A stretch of 14,189 nt of DNA from Halobacteriaceae archaeon Tc-Br11_E2g27 (GCA_001564135.1 LKNH01000036.1:1-14189); one strand, 5' to 3'. Shown: positions 1 through 6,372, counted from the first letter of the stretch. The notes: generated by a model from the letters alone, not told the origin. Numbers and translations: made by a program.

Positions 1-219
1 AAGGGCTTCCTGTGTCTCCGGTTCGTCCGACCCCTCGCCGGTTCCATCATCCCCGCTATCGTCGTGGTCATCTCCCTGGTCACCTGTGTCGTCTCCATCG
101 TCGGCATCGTCGCTTGTACTGGAACAGCCTGCAATAGCAAGCATCGTCGCCGAACCCGATGCGGCGAGCATTTTCCGACGTGAAGTAAGAATTGAATGGT
201 CGCGTTCATCACTGCTCAT
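1..219 (-). CDS. Tat-type haloarchaeal lipoprotein, N-terminal part
   Basis: The first 73 codons of a secreted lipoprotein that runs off the left edge. Residues 13-18 (SRRKML) form a twin-arginine signal. A short hydrophobic stretch follows and ends in a lipobox (LAIAGC) with the lipidated cysteine at residue 32. After the cysteine comes an almost purely acidic Ser/Gly/Asp linker (about residues 37-70), typical of haloarchaeal surface lipoproteins and solute-binding proteins, where it tethers a folded domain to the membrane. That domain lies outside the window, so the substrate and role cannot be stated. The start is supported by an AGAGGT ribosome-binding sequence about 8 bases upstream. An A/T box (CTTAATTAG, near 254-262) fits a promoter with a short leader. 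Confidence 0.85.
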   Translation of the reverse strand, partial: MSSDERDHSILTSRRKMLAASGSATMLAIAGCSSTSDDADDGDDTGDQGDDHDDSGDDGTGEGSDEPETQEAL

Positions 220-253
220 TGTGAATACCTCTACTCATTCTTGCGTGTGATTG

Positions 254-262
254 CTAATTAAG
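254..262 (-). promoter_or_regulatory. Possible TATA box of the lipoprotein gene
   Basis: On the minus strand the sequence CTTAATTAG lies about 39 bases upstream of the lipoprotein start, which would leave a leader of roughly 12 bases carrying the AGAGGT ribosome-binding sequence. The surrounding stretch is generally A/T-rich, so other boxes are possible. Confidence 0.35.
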
Positions 263-294
263 AGTTTTGATTTAATAAATAGAGAGAGCAGGAT

Positions 295-453
295 TCATAT
301 TATTATTAACAACGGAACAACTGCAGCTAGGAGTCTCGCAACTGCGGTCAGAATGGTAATATACCAGAGCGGGCTCAACCAGCTCCAACCGGCACCATCA
401 TTGAGAAGAATATAGACGATGACTATCTGATGCGTTGAAGATAATCCAAACAA
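295..453 (-). CDS. Doubtful 52-residue small membrane protein or gene remnant
   Basis: This minus-strand frame is open from 501 down to a TGA at 295-297. It has no ATG; the best start is TTG at 453, which gives 52 residues. Two hydrophobic segments are visible: about residues 9-17 (QIVIVYILL) and about 30-52, a long helix that ends in a run of Ile. The codon choice and the hydrophobic pattern look coding-like, and TTTATCTA lies about 29 bases upstream of the TTG. Against it: there is no ATG, nothing in it matches a family I know, and the open frame continues upstream of the TTG. It may be a small membrane protein with an unusual start, or the surviving 3' end of a longer membrane gene. I cannot assign a function. 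Confidence 0.28.
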   Translation of the reverse strand: MFGLSSTHQIVIVYILLNDGAGWSWLSPLWYITILTAVARLLAAVVPLLIII

Positions 454-504
454 GCGTTCAAAACGAATAGACGGTCCATAGATAAACTGGACGAAAGACC
501 ATTA

Positions 505-513
505 CATTTATTA
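505..513 (+). promoter_or_regulatory. Possible TATA box for the 46-residue ORF
   Basis: CATTTATTA lies about 70 bases upstream of the ORF at 579. Transcription would start near 535, so the transcript would begin just before the dyad at 539-564 and would carry both the dyad and the GAGGT ribosome-binding sequence in a leader of about 44 bases. Inferred from spacing only. Confidence 0.35.
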
Positions 514-538
514 GGCCCAATCCCAATCGGTAACATAG

Positions 539-564
539 AACCTTCATTACAAACCATGAAGGTT
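539..564. repeat. Perfect 9-bp dyad upstream of small ORF (operator or leader hairpin)
   Basis: AACCTTCAT (539-547) and ATGAAGGTT (556-564) are perfect inverted copies separated by 8 bases. The dyad ends 4 bases before the GAGGT sequence that serves the ORF at 579. It could be the operator of a dimeric regulator, or a hairpin in the messenger leader. Confidence 0.6.
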
Positions 565-578
565 TCGTGAGGTAAGCT

Positions 579-719
579 ATGTACAAGCACTACACAGACG
601 CAGAAAACACGGGCGCACCGCTCGTGCCGATGGTCGAAGAACCGAACAACATTGCAACCGATGGCGGCCGAGAGAACGAACTCGAAGAGGTAGTGCTCAG
701 CCACCGACTCCAGGAATAA
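579..719 (+). CDS. Small acidic protein, 46 residues, unknown function
   Basis: A 46-residue ORF opening MYKHYTDAEN and closing in SHRLQE. It is rich in Asp, Glu and Asn, and its synonymous codons lean to G/C at the third position like the neighbouring genes, which random ORFs here do not. A clear GAGGT sequence lies 5 bases before the ATG, so this is probably translated from a leadered transcript, and a perfect dyad sits just upstream. No cysteines, membrane segment or recognisable motif are visible. It converges with the CYTH gene, with 42 bases between the stops. I do not recognise the family. Haloarchaea encode many conserved small acidic proteins of this size, so I think it is real. Confidence 0.6.
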   Translation: MYKHYTDAENTGAPLVPMVEEPNNIATDGGRENELEEVVLSHRLQE

Positions 720-761
720 CTGGCACGGAACCTTGGGCAGTTTGTAATCGACCTCTCCACT

Positions 762-1346
762 TTACTCGTTTTCGAGCAACAGTTCGAGATATGAGGTCCG
801 TATCTGCTCAGAGCTATCGAGCCCAAGCTGGCCCATGACATCTTCCGCACGCTCCCGTGCAGCCTCGATATCTGATTCTGACTCCACAAGCTGTGAGTCG
901 GAATGTTGAGTTTTGGATTCAACCTCTATACCGTACTCGACCTCGACGAACTCGCCTAGCCCTTCAACCGCATCGAGGGTTATCGTACAGTCATCCAACG
1001 TGAAATACTCCCGTTCCTTTCGCACCGTCGCTGCAGGCTCATAACCTAATCCGGTGAGAATGTCAGCCATCGATGTTCCGTCTTCTACGGTTGTTTCCGC
1101 TTCCGTGCGAGTTTTCGAATCCGCGTCGACCAGCGGCCCCTTATATGTCAGCATCGTCACTGTCTCGTCGCCTCGGATTTCGCTCCGGATACGTAATGCC
1201 TCATCAGTGTTCGCAAACGACCGGTCCGGTGCATCGTAGTAGGTATCTTGCTGTGTTACTGTCTCAACCCGGTTGGCACCGTGCGAGCGAAGTCGCTCGC
1301 GCACCGACTCGTGGGCAGTTTCGACCTTCAACTCGACTTCGTACAT
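762..1346 (-). CDS. cyaB: CYTH-domain protein (class IV adenylate cyclase / triphosphatase family)
   Basis: A 194-residue single-domain CYTH protein. The domain is an eight-stranded tunnel that binds triphosphates with a divalent metal. Members include class IV adenylate cyclases, thiamine-triphosphatases and inorganic triphosphatases; archaeal members are routinely annotated CyaB although cyclase activity is rarely shown. Visible signature residues are the N-terminal ExExK motif at residues 3-7 (EVELK), the tunnel basic residues in RIR (52-54) and K69, the RKER cluster (about 109-112), D125, and the acidic strand GEFVEVE (131-137). The start was placed at the ATG directly before the ExExK strand. 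An upstream in-frame ATG would add 36 residues foreign to the family, and the box CTTTTGTAT sits 26 bases upstream of the chosen start. The exact substrate cannot be read from sequence. Confidence 0.85.
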   Translation of the reverse strand: MYEVELKVETAHESVRERLRSHGANRVETVTQQDTYYDAPDRSFANTDEALRIRSEIRGDETVTMLTYKGPLVDADSKTRTEAETTVEDGTSMADILTGLGYEPAATVRKEREYFTLDDCTITLDAVEGLGEFVEVEYGIEVESKTQHSDSQLVESESDIEAARERAEDVMGQLGLDSSEQIRTSYLELLLENE

Positions 1347-1367
1347 GCCCGCAACTGAGCAGGCGGC

Positions 1368-1376
1368 ATACAAAAG
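1368..1376 (-). promoter_or_regulatory. TATA box of the CYTH gene (leaderless)
   Basis: CTTTTGTAT on the minus strand is centred 26 bases upstream of the ATG at 1346, the spacing expected for a leaderless haloarchaeal transcript. It supports the shorter start. Confidence 0.45.
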
Positions 1377-1472
1377 CCCGTCAATCTCGTCAGCACCCTC
1401 TTGGATAAGAATGTATACCAGATAACTAGCAGATACTACGAGATATACACACACAGTAGCAACGAAACGGTG

Positions 1473-1481
1473 TTCTTAAGA
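1473..1481 (+). promoter_or_regulatory. TATA box of the FKBP gene (leaderless)
   Basis: TTCTTAAGA is centred 28 bases before the ATG at 1505. No ribosome-binding sequence is visible before the ATG, consistent with a leaderless messenger. Confidence 0.5.
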
Positions 1482-1504
1482 GTACAACGACAATTTCACA
1501 CCGT

Positions 1505-2464
1505 ATGAGCAATGATTCCGATGCGGAAGCTGATGAAGAGCAGTCGGCAGCAGATGAACAAGAAGTAGAAGGACTCCAGAACGGAGCCTTCGTTCGGATT
1601 GATTATACAGCCCGAACAGTCGAGGAGGACCGACTCGTCGACACGACAGACCCTGAAGTGGCTGAAGAGGAAGATGTCGAGGCAGACCAGGAGTTCGAAC
1701 CACGAACAATCGTCCTCGGCGAAGGCCACATTTTCCCATCCGTCGAAGAGGATATTGTCGGGAGCGAAGTCGGCGATTCGGGAAGCGTCGTCGTCGAAGC
1801 CGAAGAGGCATTCGGCGAGTTTGATGAGGACGAGGTCCGAACGGTGAGCAAGGATAAACTCCCAGAGGACGACCGATACCCAGGTGCGCAGGTACAGGTT
1901 GACGGCCAGCAAGGGTTCGTCGAGACTATCATCGGTGGCCGCGCCCGCGTCGACTTCAATCACCCACTTGCCGGTGACGACATCGAATACAACTGGGAAA
2001 TCGTCGAAGTCGTTGATGACCGCGAAGAGAAAGCAAGCGGATTGCTTCAGATGTTCCTCGATATCCCACTCGATATCCGGTTCGAAACGGACGTCGTCGA
2101 GGAAGAACAGGTCGTCGAGGAAGATGATGAAAGCGATGAGGAAGAAGACGCCGACGAGGAGGCCGAAGAAGACGAAGATGAACCAACCTTCGAGACAGTC
2201 GAAGTCGAAAAGGAGTCGCTCTATATCGAGGCAACGCCACAGCTATCGATGAACCAGCAGTGGCTTATGCAGAAAAACCAGATTGCGGACCAGCTTATCA
2301 ACCTCCTTGATATCGACCGCGTGGTCGTCCAGGAAGTCCTCGACGGTGCAGGAATGGGTCTTCCCGGCATGATGGGCGGTATGGGAGGCGGCGGCGGTAT
2401 GGAGGATGCCCTCGAAGATGCTGACATCGACGCCGAAGAGCTGGCCGAAGAACTCGGCGAATAA
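1505..2464 (+). CDS. slyD: FKBP-type peptidyl-prolyl cis-trans isomerase, long archaeal SlyD-like
   Basis: A 319-residue cytoplasmic prolyl isomerase and chaperone of the long archaeal FKBP type. After an acidic N-terminal tail (1-23), the FKBP core starts at GAFVRIDYTAR (27-37). It continues through GEGHIFPSVEEDIVGSEVGD (72-91) and holds the insert-in-flap chaperone domain, about residues 98-150. The core then closes with the family-typical FNHPLAGDDIEYN (151-163). A very acidic linker (about 198-228, nearly all Glu/Asp) leads to a C-terminal domain (about 229-285) like that of long archaeal FKBPs. A Gly/Met-rich stretch (283-299) and an acidic tail follow. It is transcribed alone and diverges from the CYTH gene. 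The histidine-rich metal tail of bacterial SlyD is absent. Function in folding of proline-containing proteins is by family. Confidence 0.9.
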   Translation: MSNDSDAEADEEQSAADEQEVEGLQNGAFVRIDYTARTVEEDRLVDTTDPEVAEEEDVEADQEFEPRTIVLGEGHIFPSVEEDIVGSEVGDSGSVVVEAEEAFGEFDEDEVRTVSKDKLPEDDRYPGAQVQVDGQQGFVETIIGGRARVDFNHPLAGDDIEYNWEIVEVVDDREEKASGLLQMFLDIPLDIRFETDVVEEEQVVEEDDESDEEEDADEEAEEDEDEPTFETVEVEKESLYIEATPQLSMNQQWLMQKNQIADQLINLLDIDRVVVQEVLDGAGMGLPGMMGGMGGGGGMEDALEDADIDAEELAEELGE

Positions 2465-2515
2465 CCGGATTACCTGGTCACACTGCAGATACTGGAAACA
2501 CCCGTCGAATTACTA

Positions 2516-3334
2516 TCAGATACCGAACTGACCGCGGAGCATCGCTAGCCCAGTGCGCAGATATGATGGCCGCGTAATGCGGTCGTGTTCATCCTGAGTC
2601 AGAAGGAAATCAAAAATATCGATATTGTCTGCCAGGTGCTCACGCGAGGTAGACATCGGGATTGTGATGACGTTCTCGTGTTGAATTGCCCAGCGAATCG
2701 CGACCTGAGCACTCGTCTTTCCATACTGCTCCCCAATCTCTGTGAGGACCGAATCTCTGAGTGCGCCCCCATTGGCAAGCGGACTGTAGCCGGTGAGAAT
2801 AACATCATTTTGCTGGCAGTATCGGAGCAAGTCCCGCTGTGGCCACCACGGGTGAAAGAGTACCTGGTTGGTGAAGATTGGTTCGTTCGAAATTTTACGA
2901 GCGTACTCTAACCGCTCGACGCCATAATTGCTTACCCCGATAAACCGAGTCAATCCCTCATCGAAACACTGGTTCAGTGCGTTGATGACAATCTCGTCGT
3001 CTGCCAACGGATGTGGCCAGTGAATGAGCAAGAGGTCAACCGTCTCAACCCCAAGCTTCTCCACGCTTTCTTTGGCCGATTCGACAATTTTGGGAGTCTC
3101 TCGGTGTTTTGGGTTGACTTTCGTCGTAATAAACAACTCCTCTCTGTCGACGGCCGACTCGCCGATTGCACGGCCGACAGCCGCTTCGTTCTCGTACAGT
3201 TGTGCGGTGTCGACGTGCCGATAGCCCTCTTCAACTGCCATCGAGACAGATTTGTAGGCCGTATCTGAATCCATCTGCCAGGTCCCGACTCCCACTGCCG
3301 GAACCTCCTCACCGCTCGCTGTGACATACTCCAT
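2516..3334 (-). CDS. Aldo/keto reductase family oxidoreductase
   Basis: A 272-residue NADPH-dependent aldo/keto reductase with a (beta/alpha)8 barrel. The complete catalytic tetrad is visible: D42 and Y47 in VDTAQLYENE (41-50), K72 in TTKVNP, and H105 in LLLIHWPHP. The N-terminal strand GVGTWQMD (15-22) and the C-terminal cofactor-binding region IPMSTSREHLADNIDIFDF, near residue 230, are also present. Length fits short prokaryotic members such as 2,5-diketo-D-gluconate reductase-like enzymes, but the substrate cannot be deduced. Its stop faces that of the FKBP gene with 51 bases between. It lies downstream of pyrI on the same strand, separated by 163 bases with a strong palindrome, so it is probably transcribed separately. 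No convincing promoter box was found at the leaderless distance. Confidence 0.9.
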   Translation of the reverse strand: MEYVTASGEEVPAVGVGTWQMDSDTAYKSVSMAVEEGYRHVDTAQLYENEAAVGRAIGESAVDREELFITTKVNPKHRETPKIVESAKESVEKLGVETVDLLLIHWPHPLADDEIVINALNQCFDEGLTRFIGVSNYGVERLEYARKISNEPIFTNQVLFHPWWPQRDLLRYCQQNDVILTGYSPLANGGALRDSVLTEIGEQYGKTSAQVAIRWAIQHENVITIPMSTSREHLADNIDIFDFLLTQDEHDRITRPSYLRTGLAMLRGQFGI

Positions 3335-3415
3335 ATGTGTACTTATAGCACAGAACGACGAATAGGTCTTCTGTTCTTTGTAGCGTGTTGAATACCAGAT
3401 AACAGCAATATAGTC

Positions 3416-3494
3416 ATACTACCGGACGTGAGCGTTTAAACAATCTCGCCACCCGGGGTGGCGAGTACGTTTACGAAGTTACGTCCGGCAGTAT
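3416..3494. repeat. 79-base nested palindrome behind pyrI (terminator-like hairpin or small mobile repeat)
   Basis: Outer arms 3416-3429 and 3481-3494 (ATACTACCGGACGT against ATACTGCCGGACGT) match at 13 of 14 positions. The inner stem CTCGCCACC (3445-3453) pairs perfectly with GGTGGCGAG (3457-3465) around a 3-base loop. Between them, TAAAC (3437-3441) pairs with GTTTA (3469-3473). Both spacers are exactly 15 bases, so the whole unit is symmetric about 3455. It begins 3 bases after the pyrI stop and lies 82 bases upstream of the aldo/keto reductase start. There is no U-run after the stem, so simple termination is not assured. Confidence 0.75.
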
Positions 3495-3497
3495 CAG

Positions 3498-3959
3498 TTA
3501 CGTTCCACCGATATGCTGGGCAATGTTATCTCGGATAATCGTATCACAGTAGATACACCGAACGCCGTCATCAAGAACGGCAAACGAGGACGCAACGGGC
3601 TCGTTTTCGTTGGTGATACAGTTCGGATTCGCACAGTTGAGAACACCTGTTACCGCACCAGGCCGCTCAACTCGATGCTTTTCAGTGACCTCGTAGTCAC
3701 GAATAATGTTGATTGTTGCGGCTGGTGCAATCAGCGATAGAACATCAACCTCCGATTGGCTGAGTTCGCGGTCTTCGACTTTGACGACATCTTTCCGGCC
3801 GAGACGGTCGGATGGAACGTTAATACCGACCGAGACAACTTCACCACGACTCCCATCAATATCGAGAATTGCGAGAACGTTCAGTGCCTGCCCGCCAGCG
3901 ATATGGTCGATGACTGTGCCGTTTTCGATTTTGCTTACGCGGAGTTCCTGTTCACTCAT
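3498..3959 (-). CDS. pyrI: Aspartate carbamoyltransferase regulatory chain
   Basis: A 153-residue regulatory subunit of aspartate transcarbamoylase, which binds nucleotides allosterically and links catalytic trimers. The N-terminal allosteric domain is recognisable (about 1-95: RVSKIENGTVIDHIAGGQ near the start and INVPSDRLGRKDVVKVEDRE at 47-66). The C-terminal zinc domain carries four cysteines, C109, C114, C135 and C138, in the C-x4-C...C-x2-C order that binds zinc and contacts PyrB. The start is the ATG that overlaps the pyrB stop (ATGAGTGA, 8 bases). A longer frame exists upstream but would only read through pyrB out of frame. Translation is therefore probably coupled to pyrB. The gene is followed at once by a 79-base palindrome. 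Confidence 0.96.
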   Translation of the reverse strand: MSEQELRVSKIENGTVIDHIAGGQALNVLAILDIDGSRGEVVSVGINVPSDRLGRKDVVKVEDRELSQSEVDVLSLIAPAATINIIRDYEVTEKHRVERPGAVTGVLNCANPNCITNENEPVASSFAVLDDGVRCIYCDTIIRDNIAQHIGGT

Positions 3960-4869
3960 TGGTTTCACCCAGTAGTAAATCGAGCAGTGCCATTCTGACG
4001 GGGACGCCGTTGTGTGCCTGCTCAAAGTAGGTTGCGTGCTCAGTTTTGTCGACATCCGTCGCGATTTCATCAACGCGCGGAAGCGGGTGCATCACCGTCA
4101 GGTCGTCGCTTGCCTGTGCAAGCAATTCGGCATCAATCTGGTACTGACCGGCAACCTCGCGGTATTCGCTTTTGTCGGGGAACCGCTCTTCCTGAATCCG
4201 TGTCACATAAAGAACGTCGAGTTCCGGGAGAATTCCTTCGATATTGGTATGAGTCTTGATTTCTGTGCCGCCGTCATGGAGGTCATATCGAACGCTTCGG
4301 GGGAGTTTGAGCGTCTCCGGACTGATGAAATGCTGTCGTGTCTCGAAGTTCGTCAGCGCGTGGGCAAGCGAGTGGACCGTCCGCCCGTATTTCAAATCAC
4401 CCATGATACCGATAGTGAGGTCATCAAGTCCAGCGTTTTCACGAATCGTATAAAGGTCAAGCAACGTCTGCGTTGGGTGCTGTCCCGCCCCGTCCCCGGC
4501 ATTAATCAACGGCACGTCGACGAACTCACTCGCCATTTGTGCGGACCCTTCGCTTGGATGGCGCATTACCAGCGCATCGGCATACCCCTCAACGACGCGA
4601 GCCGTATCGGCGAGGCTTTCGCCCTTTTTGACGCTCGAATGGTCGACTGGCCCCATATCAACGATATCACCACCGAGCCGTTTCATCGCGGCAGAGAAAC
4701 TCATTTTTGTCCGGGTGCTCGGTTCAAAAAAGAGCAACCCGAGCAGCGACCCCTGGTATTTTTTGGATACCGACTCCGGGTCGGCAGCAATCTCGGACGC
4801 ACGGTCCAAGACCGTGAGAATGTCCTCCCGCGAGAGTTGTTTCGCACTCGTGATGTGGTCGTGACGCAT
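3952..4869 (-). CDS. pyrB: Aspartate carbamoyltransferase catalytic chain
   Basis: A 305-residue catalytic subunit that condenses carbamoyl phosphate with aspartate, the committed step of pyrimidine synthesis. The active-site motifs are all present: carbamoyl-phosphate loop FFEPSTRTKMSF (47-58), KKGESLADT (81-89) from the 80s loop, MRHPSEGSA (102-110), GDGAGQHPTQTLLDLYTI (125-142), GDLKYGRTVHSL (157-168), YVTRIQEERF (221-230) from the 230-240s loop, and MHPLPRVDEI (260-269). Length is normal. The start is the ATG before HDHITSAKQLSRE; the open frame continues 56 codons upstream but the extra sequence is foreign to the family and overlaps the opposite promoter region. The gene is first in the pyrBI operon and diverges from the MinD-like gene across 106 bases. 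Confidence 0.97.
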   Translation of the reverse strand: MRHDHITSAKQLSREDILTVLDRASEIAADPESVSKKYQGSLLGLLFFEPSTRTKMSFSAAMKRLGGDIVDMGPVDHSSVKKGESLADTARVVEGYADALVMRHPSEGSAQMASEFVDVPLINAGDGAGQHPTQTLLDLYTIRENAGLDDLTIGIMGDLKYGRTVHSLAHALTNFETRQHFISPETLKLPRSVRYDLHDGGTEIKTHTNIEGILPELDVLYVTRIQEERFPDKSEYREVAGQYQIDAELLAQASDDLTVMHPLPRVDEIATDVDKTEHATYFEQAHNGVPVRMALLDLLLGETNE

Positions 4870-4944
4870 CGCTCGATACCGCGTGTCGCAGCCTCTTGAT
4901 ACCGTCGGTTGGCGACGGAAAGCTCGTTCGGAGAGGTCCTCGAT

Positions 4945-4953
4945 TTTATATAT
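4945..4953 (+). promoter_or_regulatory. TATA box of the MinD-like gene (leaderless)
   Basis: TTTATATAT is centred 27 bases before the ATG at 4976, the canonical haloarchaeal leaderless arrangement. It is the clearest promoter box in the window. It is nearly symmetric and could in principle also be read toward pyrB, though that would give a leader of over 50 bases. Confidence 0.65.
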
Positions 4954-4975
4954 GGAAAGGTGGCCATCACCGAAC

Positions 4976-5770
4976 ATGCTTGCTGTGGTTGGTGGAAAGG
5001 GTGGCTGCGGGAAGACAACGACAGCTATCACACTCACACGCGAGCTAGCAAGTCGAATATCCCGTCTGCGGACACCGCTCCTTGTCGATGCAGATGCAGA
5101 TATGCCTGACGTTCATCACTATCTTGGTATCGACCGAACGACCTCGCTAAGAGGGAAATTAACCAGAACTGCCCCGTCTGGAGCCAACGCTGTCAGCAAG
5201 GGAGCTCCCCTGACAGCTTCAGTCCGCTATCCCGAGGGACTTTCCGGCGGTGCTGTATTAACCGCGGGGACAAGAGACGAAACAGCGCGTGCCCTCCACC
5301 AGTGTCGCCGCTGGCCAGGCCCAGTCATCGTTGATACGCCGGCCGGTATCAATCCTGATGTGACCGGACCGCTACGGATTGCAGACCACGCGCTTGTTAT
5401 CTCGACCGACGAACCTGCCTGTCTCGACGATGCAAAGCGGACGGCAACTGTATGTGACACGTTGTGTCAGCAGTCGTTCGGTGTAATCCGGCGTGTCAGA
5501 GAGAGGACGCCCAGAAGTGACTCTGTTGTGTGTCATGAAACCAGTACCTCTATTTCGGCTCAAGGGTCCCCGAATATCGTCGTTCCGTCACGGGTCGGTA
5601 ACGCTCCAGTTATCGGGACGCTCCCAACGGTTTCCGCACCGCGTTCCGATGAGCAATATGCTGCTGCGATAGCAGCGCTCACAGCCACAATGACTGCAGG
5701 GGCCGGAATATTTAACCCACGTGGGCGAAAAAAAAGAGGTAGATGCCGAGCAGGCTTCGAACAGGAATAG
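4976..5770 (+). CDS. MinD/ParA-family ATPase
   Basis: A 264-residue deviant Walker A ATPase of the MinD/ParA family. These proteins dimerise on ATP at the membrane or nucleoid and position cell machinery. The start MLAVVGGKGGCGKTT carries the deviant P-loop (6-15) with signature lysine K8 and catalytic K13. The switch region LLVDADADMPDVHHYLGI (35-52) with D38 and the Walker B strand VIVDTPAG (117-124, D120) follow. VISTDEPACLDDAKRT (141-156) matches the helix after the fourth strand of MinD. The start is fixed by the TTTATATAT box 27 bases upstream. The gene overlaps the next one by 28 bases, and its last codons follow a run of eight A (5728-5735), giving a basic tail (GRKKRGRCR). Haloferax has four MinD paralogues, none needed for division; the partner gene suggests the MinD2 type. 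The paralogue assignment is inference. Confidence 0.88.
   Translation: MLAVVGGKGGCGKTTTAITLTRELASRISRLRTPLLVDADADMPDVHHYLGIDRTTSLRGKLTRTAPSGANAVSKGAPLTASVRYPEGLSGGAVLTAGTRDETARALHQCRRWPGPVIVDTPAGINPDVTGPLRIADHALVISTDEPACLDDAKRTATVCDTLCQQSFGVIRRVRERTPRSDSVVCHETSTSISAQGSPNIVVPSRVGNAPVIGTLPTVSAPRSDEQYAAAIAALTATMTAGAGIFNPRGRKKRGRCRAGFEQE
5728..5735 (+). other. A8 homopolymer near the 3' end of the MinD-like gene
   Basis: Eight consecutive A occur within the last codons of the MinD-like ORF, 7 bases before the next ATG. In the annotated frame the ORF reads through to 5770. In the -1 frame it would stop at TAG 5740-5742, exactly abutting the ATG at 5743. Confidence 0.7.
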
Positions 5771-6372
5771 ATGTCCTCGATAGAAAGCTCGGTGGGGGAT
5801 TACCGGCGGGCAGTATCGTGTTGCTCTCTGCCCCTCCGGCGAGCCAAGCTGAGCTGTTTCTTTATGAACTGACAGCGACAAGAGGGACCCTCTGGCTCTC
5901 GTTAAACCGCTCGGACGAAGCCGTCACCGATAGTATCGAGAACACGCCGACGGAGACCGGCAGTCCAACGGTTCGGCACATCCCTGGTGAAGCCCCGCTC
6001 GATAACACGGGAAAGCTCGTGAGTGCCCTGCCAGAGACGTCGAATCTCATTGTTGACCCCATCGACGTGCTCGAATCTCAGGAGCCACCGTCCCGGTTTC
6101 GAAGTTTCATGAACGACCTGCAAAATCATATTTTCAACACGAACAGTCTGGCAATTTTACACGGACTCAACGGTCGAAGCGTCCCGCCGCTTCGTGATAC
6201 GACCGAACATTTCGCTGATGTGGTCTTTCACCTCGAAGCCGACCTGAGCGGTGATGAGGTGGACAACCGACTGGCGATTCCAAAATTCCGCGGTGGTCGT
6301 GCGCCGACGGATACAATCAAACTTAACCTCGGCGAAGAGGTTGCAATCGATACGAGTCGGGATATTGCCTGA
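5743..6372 (+). CDS. KaiC/RadA-like protein lacking Walker A (probable MinD partner)
   Basis: A 209-residue protein with the layout of a KaiC/RadA/HTR-type ATPase. The RTGIDVLDRKLGGGLPAGSI opening (6-25) is the classic entry to the fold, but the strand that should end in GxxGxGKT reads LLSAPPASQAE (27-37), with no lysine or threonine. The rest of the fold is kept: a Walker-B-like strand NLIVDPIDVLE (101-111), and KFRGGRAPTD (181-190) like the beta-strand pair of KaiC. It is therefore probably unable to hydrolyse ATP and may act as a regulatory partner. The start is firm: the codon before the ATG is an in-frame TAG, and AGAGGT lies 2 bases upstream. It overlaps the MinD-like gene by 28 bases. 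From memory, Haloferax has a Walker-less protein (HVO_0596) encoded next to minD2; this may be its counterpart. Confidence 0.75.
   Translation: MPSRLRTGIDVLDRKLGGGLPAGSIVLLSAPPASQAELFLYELTATRGTLWLSLNRSDEAVTDSIENTPTETGSPTVRHIPGEAPLDNTGKLVSALPETSNLIVDPIDVLESQEPPSRFRSFMNDLQNHIFNTNSLAILHGLNGRSVPPLRDTTEHFADVVFHLEADLSGDEVDNRLAIPKFRGGRAPTDTIKLNLGEEVAIDTSRDIA

Noticed and set aside
423..704. 93-codon minus-strand frame with several cysteines
   Set aside because: It overlaps the better-supported plus-strand 46-residue ORF, and its composition (many Cys, His and Val) is unlike haloarchaeal proteins.
1603..2252. Several Ser/Arg-rich frames on both strands inside the FKBP gene
   Set aside because: They arise from the repetitive GA-rich acidic codons of the FKBP gene and show no domain.
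3341..3349. GCTATAAGT as promoter of the aldo/keto reductase
   Set aside because: It lies only about 11 bases upstream of the ATG, so transcription would begin inside the gene. The family-typical N-terminal strand argues against a later start.
4012..4899. Plus-strand open frame of 295 codons opposite pyrB
   Set aside because: It is antisense to a gene with every aspartate transcarbamoylase motif. Long antisense frames are common where codons are G/C-biased at the third position, and its translation has no recognisable domain.
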